From Leucobacter sp. Ag1 (GTDB taxonomy: Bacteria; Actinomycetota; Actinomycetes; Actinomycetales; Microbacteriaceae), in NCBI RefSeq assembly GCF_000980875.1, contig NZ_LAYO01000082.1:1-44535 (forward strand): a DNA stretch of 44,535 nt, in the 5' to 3' direction. The stretch's first letter is position 1, and every line of letters starts with the position of its first letter. Shown one piece after another: positions 14,231-22,864 of this stretch. The notes under the pieces were generated by a model. The model was not told the DNA's origin and searched no databases. It was given only the letters and a program-made list of their open reading frames with translations. The position numbers and the translations under genes are program-made.

Positions 14231-16366
14231 TCAGTATCCCGGCAGCAGGCTGACGACGAGGTCGATGAGCTTGATGCCGATGATCGGCACCAGCAGGCCG
14301 CTGAGCCCGCAGTAGATCAGGTTGCGGGTCAGTGCGGAGCGCAGGTTCTCGGTGCGATACGGCACGCCGATGAGGGCGAGCGGGATCAGGATGCCCATGA
14401 CGAGGCTGCTGAAGATCACGGTCGACAGGATCGCCGAGGCCGGCGAATGGAGCCGCAGGATGTTGAGCGCGTCGAGGCCCGGGAACGTGCCGACGAACAG
14501 CGCGGGGAAGAGCGTGAAGTACCGCACCGCGTCGTTCGCGAAGTTGAAGGTCATGAGCGCGCCGCGGGTCGCCATCTGCCGACGGCCCACCTTGATGATG
14601 TCGACGAGGTGCGTCGGGTCGTCGTCGAGGATCACCATGTTGGCCGAGGACTTCGCCGCGGCCGTGGCCGTGTTCATCGCGATCCCGATGTCGGCCTGTG
14701 CGAGCGCGGGCGCGTCGTTGATCCCGTCGCCGCTCATCGCGACGATGTGCCCCTCCTCCTGCTCCCGCTGGATGAGGGCGAGCTTGTCCTCCGGCGTGGA
14801 ATCCCCGACGTACTCGTCGATCCCCGCCTCGGCGGCGATCGCCTTCGCCGTGAGCCGGTGGTCGCCCGTCACCATCACGGTGCGGACCCCGAGGGCGTGC
14901 AGCGCCGAGATCTTCTTCGGCACCGAGTCCTTGACGACGTCCTGCAGGTGGATGAGCCCGAGCGCGTGACCGATGCCCGACGCCGGCTTGACCGCGACGA
15001 CGAGCGGCGTGCCGCCGGTCTGGGCGATGCGTTTGGTGCTCGCCTTCAGATCGAGGATGATCTGCCGCTGCGGCTGGGTCCCCTGCTGCTTCAACCAGGC
15101 CACGACCGCCGACACGGCGCCCTTGCGGATGCTCGTCCCGTCGGGCAGGTCGATGCCCGAGATCCGCGTCGCCGCGCTGAAGTGCACGGTGCGCCCGCCG
15201 GCCGCATCGTCGGCCAGGATCCGCACGCCCTCCTCCTCGGCGAGGCGCACCGTCGAGGCGCCCTCCGGAGTCGGGTCGCCGATCGAGGCGAGGGCCGCGG
15301 CGCGCATCAGCTGTTCGAGGTCGGTGCCGCCGACCGGCACGAACGCGATCGCGCTGCGACTGCCCCGGGTCACGGTCCCGGTCTTGTCGAGCAGCACGGT
15401 CGTGATGTCGCCCGCGGTCTCGAGCGATTTCGCCGAGGTGACGAGCACGCCGCGCTGCAGCAGCTGCGACATCCCGGCGATGCCGGTCACCGACATGAGC
15501 GCGGCGATCTCGGTCGGGATCAGGCAGACCACGAGGGCGACGAGCACGGGGACCGACACCGGTTCGGCGACCGGCGACACGACCGAGTTGAGCGTGAGCA
15601 CGAGCAGCACGAACGAGATGGAGAACGAGGCGAGCAGCGTGCTGAAGGCCACCTCGATCGGCGACTTCTTGCGCCGCGACTTGCTGGCCAGACTGATGGT
15701 GCGAGCCGCCGCGCTGGCGTCGCGCGACGCGCTGATCCGGACCACCAGCCGGTCCGACAGCCCGCGGCTGCCGCCCATGACCGCAGTGCGGTCTCCCCCG
15801 GCCTCGCGGATCACCGCCCCCGGACGACCGGTGATCTCGGACTCGTCGACCTCGGCCGCGCCCCACAGCACCTCCCCGTCCGAGGGGATCGTCTCGCCCG
15901 CCTCGACGACCACGACATCGCCCGGTCGGAGCACGCGTGAGTCCACCCGCTCGACCGCGGTGCGCCGTACCGCCGGATCCTTCGACCGGCTGTAGCCGGC
16001 CACCCGGCACGCCGTCTCGGTCGCGTTCGAGCGGCGCAGCGACTCCGTCTGCTGGCGACCGTGCCCCTCGGCGATCGATTCCGCCAGGGTCGCGGTGAAC
16101 AGGCAGGCCCAGAATCCCGCGGCGAGCGCCCAGGTGAACCCGAAGGGCATCTGCGTACCGCCGGAGGGCTGCTCGGTGCCCGCGATGGAGTCGAGGATCG
16201 CGATCACCGTGGTGAGGGCGGCTCCCACCTCGGTGAGGAGCAGCACGGGGTTGTGCCAGAGGTAGCGCGGGTCGAACTTCCGCAGCGCGTCGAGCAGCAC
16301 CGGCCCGAGCGTGCGCAGGGCGATAACCGCGTTCCTCCGCTTCTCGCGGGCGAGCTGGGAACTCAT
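14231..16366 (-). CDS. kdpB: potassium-transporting P-type ATPase subunit KdpB, divergent
   Basis: The 711 residues form the ATP-hydrolysing subunit of KdpFABC. Visible are CLIPTEIAAL (281-290), phosphoacceptor Asp327 in DKTGT, nucleotide-site KGA near 415, TGD near 499-502 and SGDGINDAPALAQADIG (545-561). Three positions differ from the usual KdpB. The actuator loop is TGRP (179-182) where TGES is expected, replacing the dephosphorylation Glu and the regulatory Ser. CLIPTTIGGL reads CLIPTEIAAL. DVAKYF reads DAVRYF (612-617), swapping the membrane Lys for Arg. The reading frame is intact. The start overlaps the kdpA stop as ATGA. Confidence 0.95.
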   Translation of the reverse strand: MSSQLAREKRRNAVIALRTLGPVLLDALRKFDPRYLWHNPVLLLTEVGAALTTVIAILDSIAGTEQPSGGTQMPFGFTWALAAGFWACLFTATLAESIAEGHGRQQTESLRRSNATETACRVAGYSRSKDPAVRRTAVERVDSRVLRPGDVVVVEAGETIPSDGEVLWGAAEVDESEITGRPGAVIREAGGDRTAVMGGSRGLSDRLVVRISASRDASAAARTISLASKSRRKKSPIEVAFSTLLASFSISFVLLVLTLNSVVSPVAEPVSVPVLVALVVCLIPTEIAALMSVTGIAGMSQLLQRGVLVTSAKSLETAGDITTVLLDKTGTVTRGSRSAIAFVPVGGTDLEQLMRAAALASIGDPTPEGASTVRLAEEEGVRILADDAAGGRTVHFSAATRISGIDLPDGTSIRKGAVSAVVAWLKQQGTQPQRQIILDLKASTKRIAQTGGTPLVVAVKPASGIGHALGLIHLQDVVKDSVPKKISALHALGVRTVMVTGDHRLTAKAIAAEAGIDEYVGDSTPEDKLALIQREQEEGHIVAMSGDGINDAPALAQADIGIAMNTATAAAKSSANMVILDDDPTHLVDIIKVGRRQMATRGALMTFNFANDAVRYFTLFPALFVGTFPGLDALNILRLHSPASAILSTVIFSSLVMGILIPLALIGVPYRTENLRSALTRNLIYCGLSGLLVPIIGIKLIDLVVSLLPGY

Positions 16367-18036
16367 CCGTTCAGCCCCTCGGCGAGGGGGCCGGCGAGCA
16401 TGATCGGGACGAACATCGGCACGGTGATGAAGATGATGAGGCTCACGAGCAGCACGATGAACTGCGGCCGGTGCAGGGGCATCTCGACGGTGGTGGCGAC
16501 CTTGCCCTGCGCCGCGAGCGACCCGGCGAGGGCGAGCACGAGCACGATCGGGAGGAACCTGCCGAGCATGATCACGACGCCGAGGGTGATGTTCAGCAGC
16601 GGGGTGTTCGCGTAGAGACCGGCGAACGCCGATCCGTTGTTGATGGCCGCGGAGATGAAGGCGTAGAGCACCTCGGAGAGGCCGTGCGACCCCGCGTTGC
16701 CAGTGCTCGCGATGATCTCGTCGTGCACGGCGGGGATCGCGAACCCGACCGCCATGCCGCCGATCGCGAGCGTCGGCATCACGAGGATCGAGATGCTCAC
16801 GATCTTGAGCTCCCGCACGCCGAGGCGCTTGCCGAGGTAGACGGGCGAGCGCCCGAGCAGGAGCGTGGTGAGGAACACCGCGATGACGAGCAGCACGAGG
16901 ATCGCGTAGAGGCCCGAACCCGCTCCGCCCGGCGCGACCTCGCCGAGCATCATGTCGAACATGAGCATGAGGCCGCCGAGCGCGGTGTAGGAGCCGTGCA
17001 TCGAGTTCACCGCACCGCCGGTGGTGCCGGTCGTCGCGGTCGCGAACAGCGTCGATCCGATGATCCCGAACCGCTGCTCCTTGCCCTCCATCGCGCCGCC
17101 GGCGAGCTCGGGCGCCGTGCCGACGCCTGCGAACTCGAATGCCGTCAGCGGAATGTAGACGAGCACGAACAGCACGGCCATCGTGAGCAGGAGCGCGTAA
17201 CCGGCCCGCTGGTCGCCGACCATGGTGCCGAAGGTCCGCGGCATCGCGAACGGGATCAGCAGCAGGAGGACCGTCTGGAGGATGTTGGTCCAGGGGGTCG
17301 GGTTCTCGAACGGGTGCGCGGAGTTCGCGTTGAAGAAGCCGCCGCCGTTGGTGCCGATCATCTTGATCGCCTCCTGCGAGGCGACGGGTCCACCGGGGAT
17401 CGTCTGCCCGGCCCCCGCGACGGTCGTGATCTCGGTGAAGCCCGCGAAGTTCTGGATCACGCCGCCGGCGATCAGCACGATCGCGGCGACGATCGAGAGC
17501 GGCAGCAGGATGCGGATGTTGGCCCGCACGAGGTCGACCCAGAAGTTGCCGAGCCCGCTGCGCCGTCCGCGCGAAGCGAAGCCGCGGATGAGCGCGACGG
17601 CCACGGCCATGCTCACCCCGGCCGAGACGAAGTTCTGCACCGCGAGCCCGCCCATCTGGGCGGCGTAGCCGAGCGTGTGCTCTGGCGAGTAGGACTGCCA
17701 GTTGGTGTTGCCCACGAACGAGATCGCCGTGTTGAACGCGAGGTCCGGGCTCATGGGCGGCAGCCCGAGCGAGAACGGCAGTACCGGCTGCAACCTGAGG
17801 ATCAGGTAGAGCAGCGCGAATCCGACCGCCGAGAACAGCAGCACCGCGGCGAGGTACCGCCGCCAGGTCTGCTGCCGGTCGGGGTCGATACCCGACAACC
17901 GGTAGACGAGCCGTTCGATCCCCCAGTGCCGATCGGAGGTGAACACCCAGGCCATGTAGTCGCCGAGGGGGCGGTAGAGCAGGCCGAGAACGACGATGAC
18001 GGTGAGCAGCGCGACCGCCGCGAGGATCCACTCCAT
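16363..18036 (-). CDS. kdpA: potassium channel-like subunit KdpA
   Basis: The 557 residues make the K+-selective pore of KdpFABC. All four selectivity loops look normal: VGNTNWQ, IGTNGGGFFNANS, TGTTGGAVNS and INNGSAFAG, the last three with the expected glycines. There are ten membrane helices. The ATG at 18036 shares one base with the kdpF TGA (TGATG), and its own TGA overlaps kdpB as ATGA, so translation is coupled along the operon. Contrast with the divergent KdpB is notable. Confidence 0.97.
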   Translation of the reverse strand: MEWILAAVALLTVIVVLGLLYRPLGDYMAWVFTSDRHWGIERLVYRLSGIDPDRQQTWRRYLAAVLLFSAVGFALLYLILRLQPVLPFSLGLPPMSPDLAFNTAISFVGNTNWQSYSPEHTLGYAAQMGGLAVQNFVSAGVSMAVAVALIRGFASRGRRSGLGNFWVDLVRANIRILLPLSIVAAIVLIAGGVIQNFAGFTEITTVAGAGQTIPGGPVASQEAIKMIGTNGGGFFNANSAHPFENPTPWTNILQTVLLLLIPFAMPRTFGTMVGDQRAGYALLLTMAVLFVLVYIPLTAFEFAGVGTAPELAGGAMEGKEQRFGIIGSTLFATATTGTTGGAVNSMHGSYTALGGLMLMFDMMLGEVAPGGAGSGLYAILVLLVIAVFLTTLLLGRSPVYLGKRLGVRELKIVSISILVMPTLAIGGMAVGFAIPAVHDEIIASTGNAGSHGLSEVLYAFISAAINNGSAFAGLYANTPLLNITLGVVIMLGRFLPIVLVLALAGSLAAQGKVATTVEMPLHRPQFIVLLVSLIIFITVPMFVPIMLAGPLAEGLNG

Positions 18037-18128
18037 CAGAAGCGGTCCGCTTTGAGCAGGGCGTACACCAGATAGACGAGCGCCGCGACGCCGATGATCA
18101 CGGCGACGATCTCGATGATGCCCAACAA
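18036..18128 (-). CDS. kdpF: KdpF small membrane subunit
   Basis: The 30-residue product reads GIIEIVAVIIGVAALVYLV and ends LLKADRF, a single membrane helix of the length usual for KdpF. I chose the TTG at 18128 because GGGAG lies 7 nt upstream and it gives the normal length. An ATG 13 codons upstream would add an unconserved tail. It is the first gene of kdpFABC. No KdpDE genes are nearby. The 190-bp region upstream (18129-18318), shared with the divergent gene, has no visible riboswitch. Confidence 0.88.
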   Translation of the reverse strand: MLGIIEIVAVIIGVAALVYLVYALLKADRF

Positions 18129-18281
18129 CTTCCGACTCCCTTGTGAGGACTGCCCGTTGAGCATAGTGCCGCAGCCTCGGCGTCGCCATTCCACCGGAGA
18201 TTCGGTGCGATCTTCGTGCGCGAGCACTGCATCGGCGGGGCTCGGCCGATTCCGACGGTGCTGCGCCACGAAGCATGCGCA

Positions 18282-18308
18282 TACACTGAGCCCGGATCCT
18301 GATCCGGG
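18282..18308 (+). promoter_or_regulatory. promoter and palindrome of the MmcQ/YjbR gene
   Basis: A TACACT -10 box (18282-18287) is followed at once by CCCGGATC-CT-GATCCGGG (18291-18308), an 8-bp perfect inverted repeat at the likely transcription start. It could be an operator, or a hairpin at the mRNA 5' end, just before the GGAGGAGG Shine-Dalgarno. Confidence 0.55.
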
Positions 18309-18318
18309 AGGAGGCGCG

Positions 18319-18705
18319 ATGCGCGACGACGTACTGCAGCGGTGGGCGAGCGACCGCGCCGAGGAGCTTCCCGGTGCGCACGTCGAGTACCCGTTCGGCC
18401 CCGACTTCGAGGTGTACCGCGTGCGCGACCTCATGTTCATGGCGCACACCGTCAGGACCGGCGCTCCGATCGTGATCCTCAAGGCGAGGCCCGCCGACGC
18501 CGAGGTGCTGCGCGAGGCATTCGCCGAGATCACGCCGGGGTACCACATGAACAAGAAGCACTGGATCACCCTCAACCCGGGCGGCCGGCTCGAGCGGCAG
18601 CTCGTGGAGGACCTCGTGACCGAGTCCTATCTCCTCGTCGTCGAGAAGCTGCCCCGCGCCCAGCGGCCCGTCGACCCCGCGACCTTCGGGCAGCGTCCGG
18701 CATGA
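18319..18705 (+). CDS. MmcQ/YjbR family protein
   Basis: The 128 residues match the double-wing MmcQ/YjbR fold: HVEYPFGPDFEVYRV near the N-terminus, KARPADAEVLRE in the middle and PGYHMNKKHWITLN with the conserved HMNK-W element. The family is annotated as DNA-binding by fold, but its role is not established. GGAGGAGG precedes the ATG. The stop overlaps the next gene as ATGA, so they are coupled. It is divergent from kdpF. Confidence 0.92.
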   Translation: MRDDVLQRWASDRAEELPGAHVEYPFGPDFEVYRVRDLMFMAHTVRTGAPIVILKARPADAEVLREAFAEITPGYHMNKKHWITLNPGGRLERQLVEDLVTESYLLVVEKLPRAQRPVDPATFGQRPA

Positions 18706-19292
18706 GTCCCGCGGACGAGCCGAGCGGCCTGGGCGTCGTGCGTTTCGTCGACGTGCTCGATCCGGCCTCGCCGCCGCAGGAACTCCCGCTGCCACGCCGG
18801 CTGGGCGGCCTCGGGCGCGCGATCCTGGCACTCGTGTTCGCCGCGGCGACCGCGCTCGGCGCCGTCGGCGCCGTCGAGCTGTGGACGATGCCGACGCCCG
18901 GCACCTGGTTCTCGGTCCTCTTCACGGTGTTCATCGCGGCGCTCGTCGCGGCCGCCTGGTTCGCGTTCGCGACCGCGTTCCGGCGGGCGCGGCGAGAGCG
19001 GGACGCTTCGCTCCGATGGCTGCGGGAGCTCGGGAGCGTGACCGCCGAGGACGGCCGCATCGTCGACCGCTTCGTGAATCTCGGCGACGACGGCGACGTG
19101 GCCGCGTTCGAGGTGACGGTCGAGATCGCGGGCTCCGCGGCGGCGTCGGCCCAGTGGGAGCCCCTCGCAGGTCTGCGGAGGCTGCTCCAACCGCAGCTGC
19201 CGGGGGTCGGATCCCGAGTGCTCGTCTGGCGCGCACCGGGATCGCCGAGGCTTGTCGTCGATGTGCTCGACCCGACGCGCGTCGGCGACTGA
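18702..19292 (+). CDS. two-helix membrane protein, unknown
   Basis: I do not recognise this 196-residue protein. It has a short soluble N-terminus, two membrane helices (roughly 40-64 and 69-90), a basic stretch (FRRARRERD) and a C-terminal soluble domain of about 100 residues that contains VTVEIAG and ends with DVLDPTRVGD. The repeated VDVLDP at both ends is notable. It overlaps the MmcQ gene by 4 bp. Its TGA abuts the convergent stop at 19293 with no spacer. Confidence 0.8.
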   Translation: MSPADEPSGLGVVRFVDVLDPASPPQELPLPRRLGGLGRAILALVFAAATALGAVGAVELWTMPTPGTWFSVLFTVFIAALVAAAWFAFATAFRRARRERDASLRWLRELGSVTAEDGRIVDRFVNLGDDGDVAAFEVTVEIAGSAAASAQWEPLAGLRRLLQPQLPGVGSRVLVWRAPGSPRLVVDVLDPTRVGD

Positions 19293-19841
19293 TCAGACGC
19301 GCTGCACGGCCTCCGCCGGAGCCTTCTTCGGCCAGATCGTGTAGCTGATCGCCCAGATCACATCGATGCCCAGGATGATGCCGAGGATCCGGTAGGTGTC
19401 GCCGAGCGCGGTGACCTGGGCGGGGTCCGGGGCGATCGCCGTGAGCAGCCAGAGGAGCCCCGCGGCGATGCCGACCGCGAGCAGCGTGAACGGGACGTCC
19501 TTCCAGCATTTGAGCGCATAGGCCGAGCCGCTCAGCCGGACCGGTGCGGGGCCTCCGGCGAAGCGGTGCGCGAAGCGGACGTCGGCCCACTTGACCATGC
19601 GGTGCCCGTAGGCGACGGAGAACCCCAGGTAGATCGCGGCCAGGGTGTGGGCGAAGTCCGCACGTCCGCCGCCGCGCAGATCGATCGCGGCGGCTGCGAG
19701 CAGGACCAGGTCGACCACCGGGGTGAGTAGGAGCAGCGCGGCGCCGAGGCGCGGCCGGCGCAGCAGGTACCGAGCGGCGAGGCCCGCGGCAATGAGCACC
19801 CAGAACGCGATTTCGCAGCCGATGATGATTGCATAGATCAT
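19293..19841 (-). CDS. multi-pass membrane protein, unknown
   Basis: The 182-residue protein has about five membrane helices, with RYLLRRP after the first, HRMVKWADVRFAHRF in a cytosolic loop and a WPKK tail. The start ATG at 19841 follows GGAGG 9 nt upstream. I do not recognise the family. It is divergent from a TetR regulator and shares the 20-bp inverted repeat at 19873-19892, so it is probably the regulator's target and an effector-linked membrane protein, by inference from position. Its stop directly abuts that of the convergent gene. Confidence 0.8.
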   Translation of the reverse strand: MIYAIIIGCEIAFWVLIAAGLAARYLLRRPRLGAALLLLTPVVDLVLLAAAAIDLRGGGRADFAHTLAAIYLGFSVAYGHRMVKWADVRFAHRFAGGPAPVRLSGSAYALKCWKDVPFTLLAVGIAAGLLWLLTAIAPDPAQVTALGDTYRILGIILGIDVIWAISYTIWPKKAPAEAVQRV

Positions 19842-19872
19842 GCGGAGAGCCTCCTCGAGTCGATCCACCCAC

Positions 19873-19892
19873 TTTAATACACTTGTATCAAA
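19873..19892. promoter_or_regulatory. TetR operator candidate
   Basis: TTTAATACA and TGTATCAAA are arms of 9 bp with 8 matches around CT. The site is AT-rich compared with all flanking DNA and lies between the divergent membrane protein gene and the TetR gene, overlapping their likely promoters. Confidence 0.65.
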
Positions 19893-19910
19893 ACTGAACC
19901 GGGAACTTCC

Positions 19911-20495
19911 GTGACCCCACGCACCTCAGCCGAGCAGCGGCGCGAGCGCATCGCGCGAGCCGCGTGGACCGTCATGTCCGAGCGCGGCCTCAGCGCCGTC
20001 TCCGTCCGCAGCATCGCCGCCGAGGCCGGGCTCTCGGTCGGTTCCCTGCAGAACACCTTCCCGACCCGCGCCGACCTGATCGTCCACGCCGCCGAGCTGA
20101 TGATCCGGCGTGTGGTCGAGCGGGTCGCGGCCGAGGACCAGGAGGGCGATCCGATCGAGGTCACGCTGCGCATCTTCACGCACCTGCTCCCGCTCACGCC
20201 CGAGAGCCGCGTCGAGATGGACGTCAACGTCGCCCTCATCGCAGAGAGCCGCGCGCTCCCCCAGCTCGAGGAGATCCGCGACGAGGCGCACCGGGCCCTC
20301 GCCGCGGGATGCCGCAGGGCGATCGACCGGATCGCCCCGGGAACCGCCGACGACGAGGCGAATCGGCGCGCGGCCCGTTTGCACGCGCTGACCGACGGGA
20401 TCGCACTGCACCTGCTGCACACCCCGGCCGACGGCGATCGCTCCTGGGCGCTCGAGATGCTGCGGAGCGAACTGGAGGACCTGGCCCGAGCCTGA
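19911..20495 (+). CDS. TetR family regulator
   Basis: The 194 residues have an N-terminal helix-turn-helix (RIARAAWTVMSERGLSAVSV then IAAEAGLSVGSLQNTF, split) and an all-helical ligand domain with an HALTDGIALHLLH element found in many TetR members. The GTG at 19911 follows GGGAA. The gene is divergent from a membrane protein gene with a shared inverted repeat and ends 4 bp before the convergent AlkC gene. The ligand is unknown. Confidence 0.9.
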   Translation: MTPRTSAEQRRERIARAAWTVMSERGLSAVSVRSIAAEAGLSVGSLQNTFPTRADLIVHAAELMIRRVVERVAAEDQEGDPIEVTLRIFTHLLPLTPESRVEMDVNVALIAESRALPQLEEIRDEAHRALAAGCRRAIDRIAPGTADDEANRRAARLHALTDGIALHLLHTPADGDRSWALEMLRSELEDLARA

Positions 20496-20499
20496 GTCG

Positions 20500-21612
20500 T
20501 CAGGCCGACGCGGGTGCGTCCCGCACCGCGAACGCCGCCCGCTCGAAGGCGATGCCGTTGACCTGCAGCGCGACCCCGTAGGCGCCCGGGTAGTAGCTCC
20601 GGGTGGTCAGCGCACGGAACGACCTCGACGCATCGACGCGGGTCCGTTCGCCCGGCGCGAGCGTCCGCCGCCCGATCTTGAAGACCTTGGTTCGCTCCCG
20701 GCCGCGGGCGTCGGGGAAGAACAGCGCATAGTCGATCACGAGGTCCGCGGACTCGATGCCGGCGTTGCGGATCTCGGCGCCGAAGCGGACGGTTCCGCCC
20801 GGCTCGATGCGCCGCTCCGCGATCTCGATGGGCGAGACCTCGACCTCGGCGGCGCGGAACCCCAGCAGCGCGAGGGCGTCCGCGTCCCCGCGCTTGACCA
20901 GGGTGCGCAGCGCGTGGCTCGCGGTGCGGGCGACGTGCGGACCGCCCCGCCGCTGCCAGCCGCGGACGACCTCGACCGCGTACCCCGGGTGCGCCCGACT
21001 GTGGTCGTTGAGGTGATTCGCCACCGAGCGCCGCACCACCTCGTCCGGGTCGTCGTGCAGGGCGTCGAGGATCCCGCGGGTGAGGTCCGGATCCTCGACG
21101 AGGCCCGGCACGCGTTCGCCCCAGGGCAGTAGCGGCCGGGTGCCTTCGGAGGCGAGCCTCCGCACATGCGGGTCGGGGTCGGAGGTCCAGTCCGCCATCG
21201 TTCGGAGCGCCCGGTGCAGGTCGTGCCGCAGCATCGGCCGCACCGAGAACTCCGAGGTCATGCGCGGCGTCAGCTCGCGCAGCAGTGCGAGCCCGTCGTC
21301 GAACGCCGCATCGCTCCCGTCGTCGATCGCTCGGCGTCCGACCGCGAGGCCGACGCCCCAGAGCATCCAGCCGGCGAAGCCCGGATCCGCCGTCGCGCTG
21401 CGGACCACCGCGTTGAGCCGGCCCGCTCCGCCGTCGAGATCCGCGTCCAGCGCCTCCGCGAGCGCGCGGGCGCGGGCGCTGAGCGTGAGCTCGCCCAGTC
21501 GCGCCGCCGCCGCGCGCAGCCCCGCGAACCCCGCGGCGGGTTCGGCTGCGGCGAGCGCCGCGATCAGCGCTTCCGCTTCGTCGGCGCCGAGCAGTTCATC
21601 CGCGAGCGGCAT
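20500..21612 (-). CDS. alkC: DNA alkylation repair glycosylase, AlkC type
   Basis: The 370 residues show HEAT-like helical repeats, with MADWTSDPDPHVRRLASEG, TRPLLPWG and VRRSVANHLND as AlkC/AlkD-type motifs. A C-terminal beta-rich domain (about 265-365, EPGGTVRFGAEIRNAG) matches the immunoglobulin-like DNA-binding domain that sets AlkC apart from AlkD. AlkC excises N3-alkylated bases such as 3-methyladenine without flipping the base. Its start overlaps the MarR gene by 17 bp on the same strand, so the two are likely coupled and the MarR protein may regulate it. Confidence 0.88.
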   Translation of the reverse strand: MPLADELLGADEAEALIAALAAAEPAAGFAGLRAAAARLGELTLSARARALAEALDADLDGGAGRLNAVVRSATADPGFAGWMLWGVGLAVGRRAIDDGSDAAFDDGLALLRELTPRMTSEFSVRPMLRHDLHRALRTMADWTSDPDPHVRRLASEGTRPLLPWGERVPGLVEDPDLTRGILDALHDDPDEVVRRSVANHLNDHSRAHPGYAVEVVRGWQRRGGPHVARTASHALRTLVKRGDADALALLGFRAAEVEVSPIEIAERRIEPGGTVRFGAEIRNAGIESADLVIDYALFFPDARGRERTKVFKIGRRTLAPGERTRVDASRSFRALTTRSYYPGAYGVALQVNGIAFERAAFAVRDAPASA

Positions 21613-22084
21613 CGCCCGCGTCCTTCCGGCCGTATCCGGCGTGCACGTCGGGGTCCAGGCCGTGGGCAGCGGAGAGCTTGGCCACGAGCGCAGAGAACGC
21701 TTCGCGCTCCTCGGGTTCGAGCGGTTCGAGGATGTCGCGGCTCTGCGTCTCGGCGGCCGTGCGCAGGGTGCCGAGCACCCGTCGTCCGGCGTCGGTCGCG
21801 TCCAGCCGGTGATGGCGGCGGTCCGCCGGATCCCGGGTGCGGGAGACGAGACCCGCGCCCTCGAGCGAGTCGACCAGGACCACCACCCGGCTGGGGACCG
21901 AGCCGAGTCGGGTGGCGAGTTCGCGCTGGCTGAGGCCGGGTTCCATCGCGATGATGCGGAGCACGCCCGCGGTGGCCAGGGTGAGGCCGGCGGGCTTGAT
22001 CAGCTCGGCGAATCGGGCGGCCGCGAAGCCGCCCAGCTGCGAGACGAGGAACCCGGTTCGGGGCGGGCGTCGAGGAGTGGTCAC
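21596..22084 (-). CDS. MarR family regulator
   Basis: The 162 residues carry the MarR winged helix: GLSQRELATRLGSVPSRVVVLVD, then LVSRTRDPADRRHHRLDAT for the wing (quoted in parts). A TATGAT -10 lies at 22096-22091, exactly 6 nt before the GTG at 22084, and no Shine-Dalgarno is seen, so the mRNA is probably leaderless. The promoter is back-to-back with that of the membrane protein at 22139. MarR proteins often control such neighbours and oxidative or xenobiotic responses. AlkC follows as the second gene of the operon. Confidence 0.9.
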   Translation of the reverse strand: MTTPRRPPRTGFLVSQLGGFAAARFAELIKPAGLTLATAGVLRIIAMEPGLSQRELATRLGSVPSRVVVLVDSLEGAGLVSRTRDPADRRHHRLDATDAGRRVLGTLRTAAETQSRDILEPLEPEEREAFSALVAKLSAAHGLDPDVHAGYGRKDAGDAARG

Positions 22085-22090
22085 CTCATC

Positions 22091-22131
22091 ATCATATCCC
22101 GGTTGACAGAATCATTCACACTATGCATCAT
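22091..22131. promoter_or_regulatory. divergent promoters of MarR and membrane-protein genes
   Basis: On the plus strand TTGACA (22103-22108) is 17 bp from CATCAT (22126-22131), giving a start next to the ATG at 22139. On the minus strand TATGAT (22096-22091) is 6 nt from the MarR GTG. The two units overlap within about 40 bp, so one bound regulator could block both. The inverted pattern around ATGCAT (22123-22128) may be part of a MarR site. Confidence 0.5.
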
Positions 22132-22138
22132 TATTGCC

Positions 22139-22864
22139 ATGACCGATTACTCGCACCCCCCTCGCCCGCACCGCCGTGCCGGTGGCCCGCCCCTCGGCCC
22201 GCTCGCGATCGTCGCCCTCGCGCTGACCGTCGCCGGTGTCGTGACCCTCATCGCCGGGACCGGCTCGGCGCCCGCACCGTTCGCGTCTCCCGCAGAAGTC
22301 GCCGCCTGGTACGCCGCACATCCCACGGCGATCCGGATCAGCGCGCTGCTCCAGTTCGGTTCCGCCGTACCCCTCGGGATCCTGACGGCGTCGGTGTACG
22401 CACGCCAGCTCCGCCTCGGAGTGCGGGTCCCCGGCCCCGTGATCGGCCTCTTCGGCGGTATCGCCGCGTCGATCGCGCTCGCGACCTCGGCGCTCGTCAC
22501 CTGGACGCTCAGCTTTCCCGATGCGCTCGGCTCGCCCGACGCGGTGGCCCTGCTCGCCCGATTCTCGTTCGGCCTCGGCGGCGTCGCCTACGCCACCGGC
22601 CTCGGCCTGCTCATCGCGGGCATCGCCGTACCGGCACTGATCCTCCGATTCGTGCCGCGCTGGCTCGCGATCTTGGGGCTCGTGCTCGGCGTCGCCGGTG
22701 AGCTCTCCTTCCTCTCGCTCGCGCTCGAGCCCCTGCAAGCCCTGCTGCCGATCGTGCGCTTCGGCGGCGGGGTCTGGCTCATCGCCGTCGCGTTCCTGCT
22801 CCCGCGCGCCCGTCCCCGCCGGGATCCGAGCGACCCCCGCGTCGAGCACCGAGCGGAGGGATGA
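22139..22864 (+). CDS. six-helix membrane protein, unknown
   Basis: The 241-residue protein has about six membrane helices after a His/Pro/Arg-rich N-terminus, a periplasmic segment with FASPAEVAAWYAAHP and a charged tail. No catalytic motif is visible. The ATG at 22139 has no Shine-Dalgarno and a promoter with TTGACA just upstream, so it is probably leaderless. The next gene overlaps by 4 bp. Divergence from the MarR gene suggests it is a regulated target. I do not assign a function. Confidence 0.82.
   Translation: MTDYSHPPRPHRRAGGPPLGPLAIVALALTVAGVVTLIAGTGSAPAPFASPAEVAAWYAAHPTAIRISALLQFGSAVPLGILTASVYARQLRLGVRVPGPVIGLFGGIAASIALATSALVTWTLSFPDALGSPDAVALLARFSFGLGGVAYATGLGLLIAGIAVPALILRFVPRWLAILGLVLGVAGELSFLSLALEPLQALLPIVRFGGGVWLIAVAFLLPRARPRRDPSDPRVEHRAEG

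Noticed and set aside
14157..16010. 617-codon minus-strand ORF inside the kdp operon
   Set aside because: Out of frame with kdpB/kdpC and Arg/Gly/Asp-rich; the kdpB frame carries all family motifs.
18129..18318. c-di-AMP or other potassium riboswitch upstream of kdpF
   Set aside because: Only about 190 bp are shared by two divergent genes and I could not find a recognisable riboswitch core.
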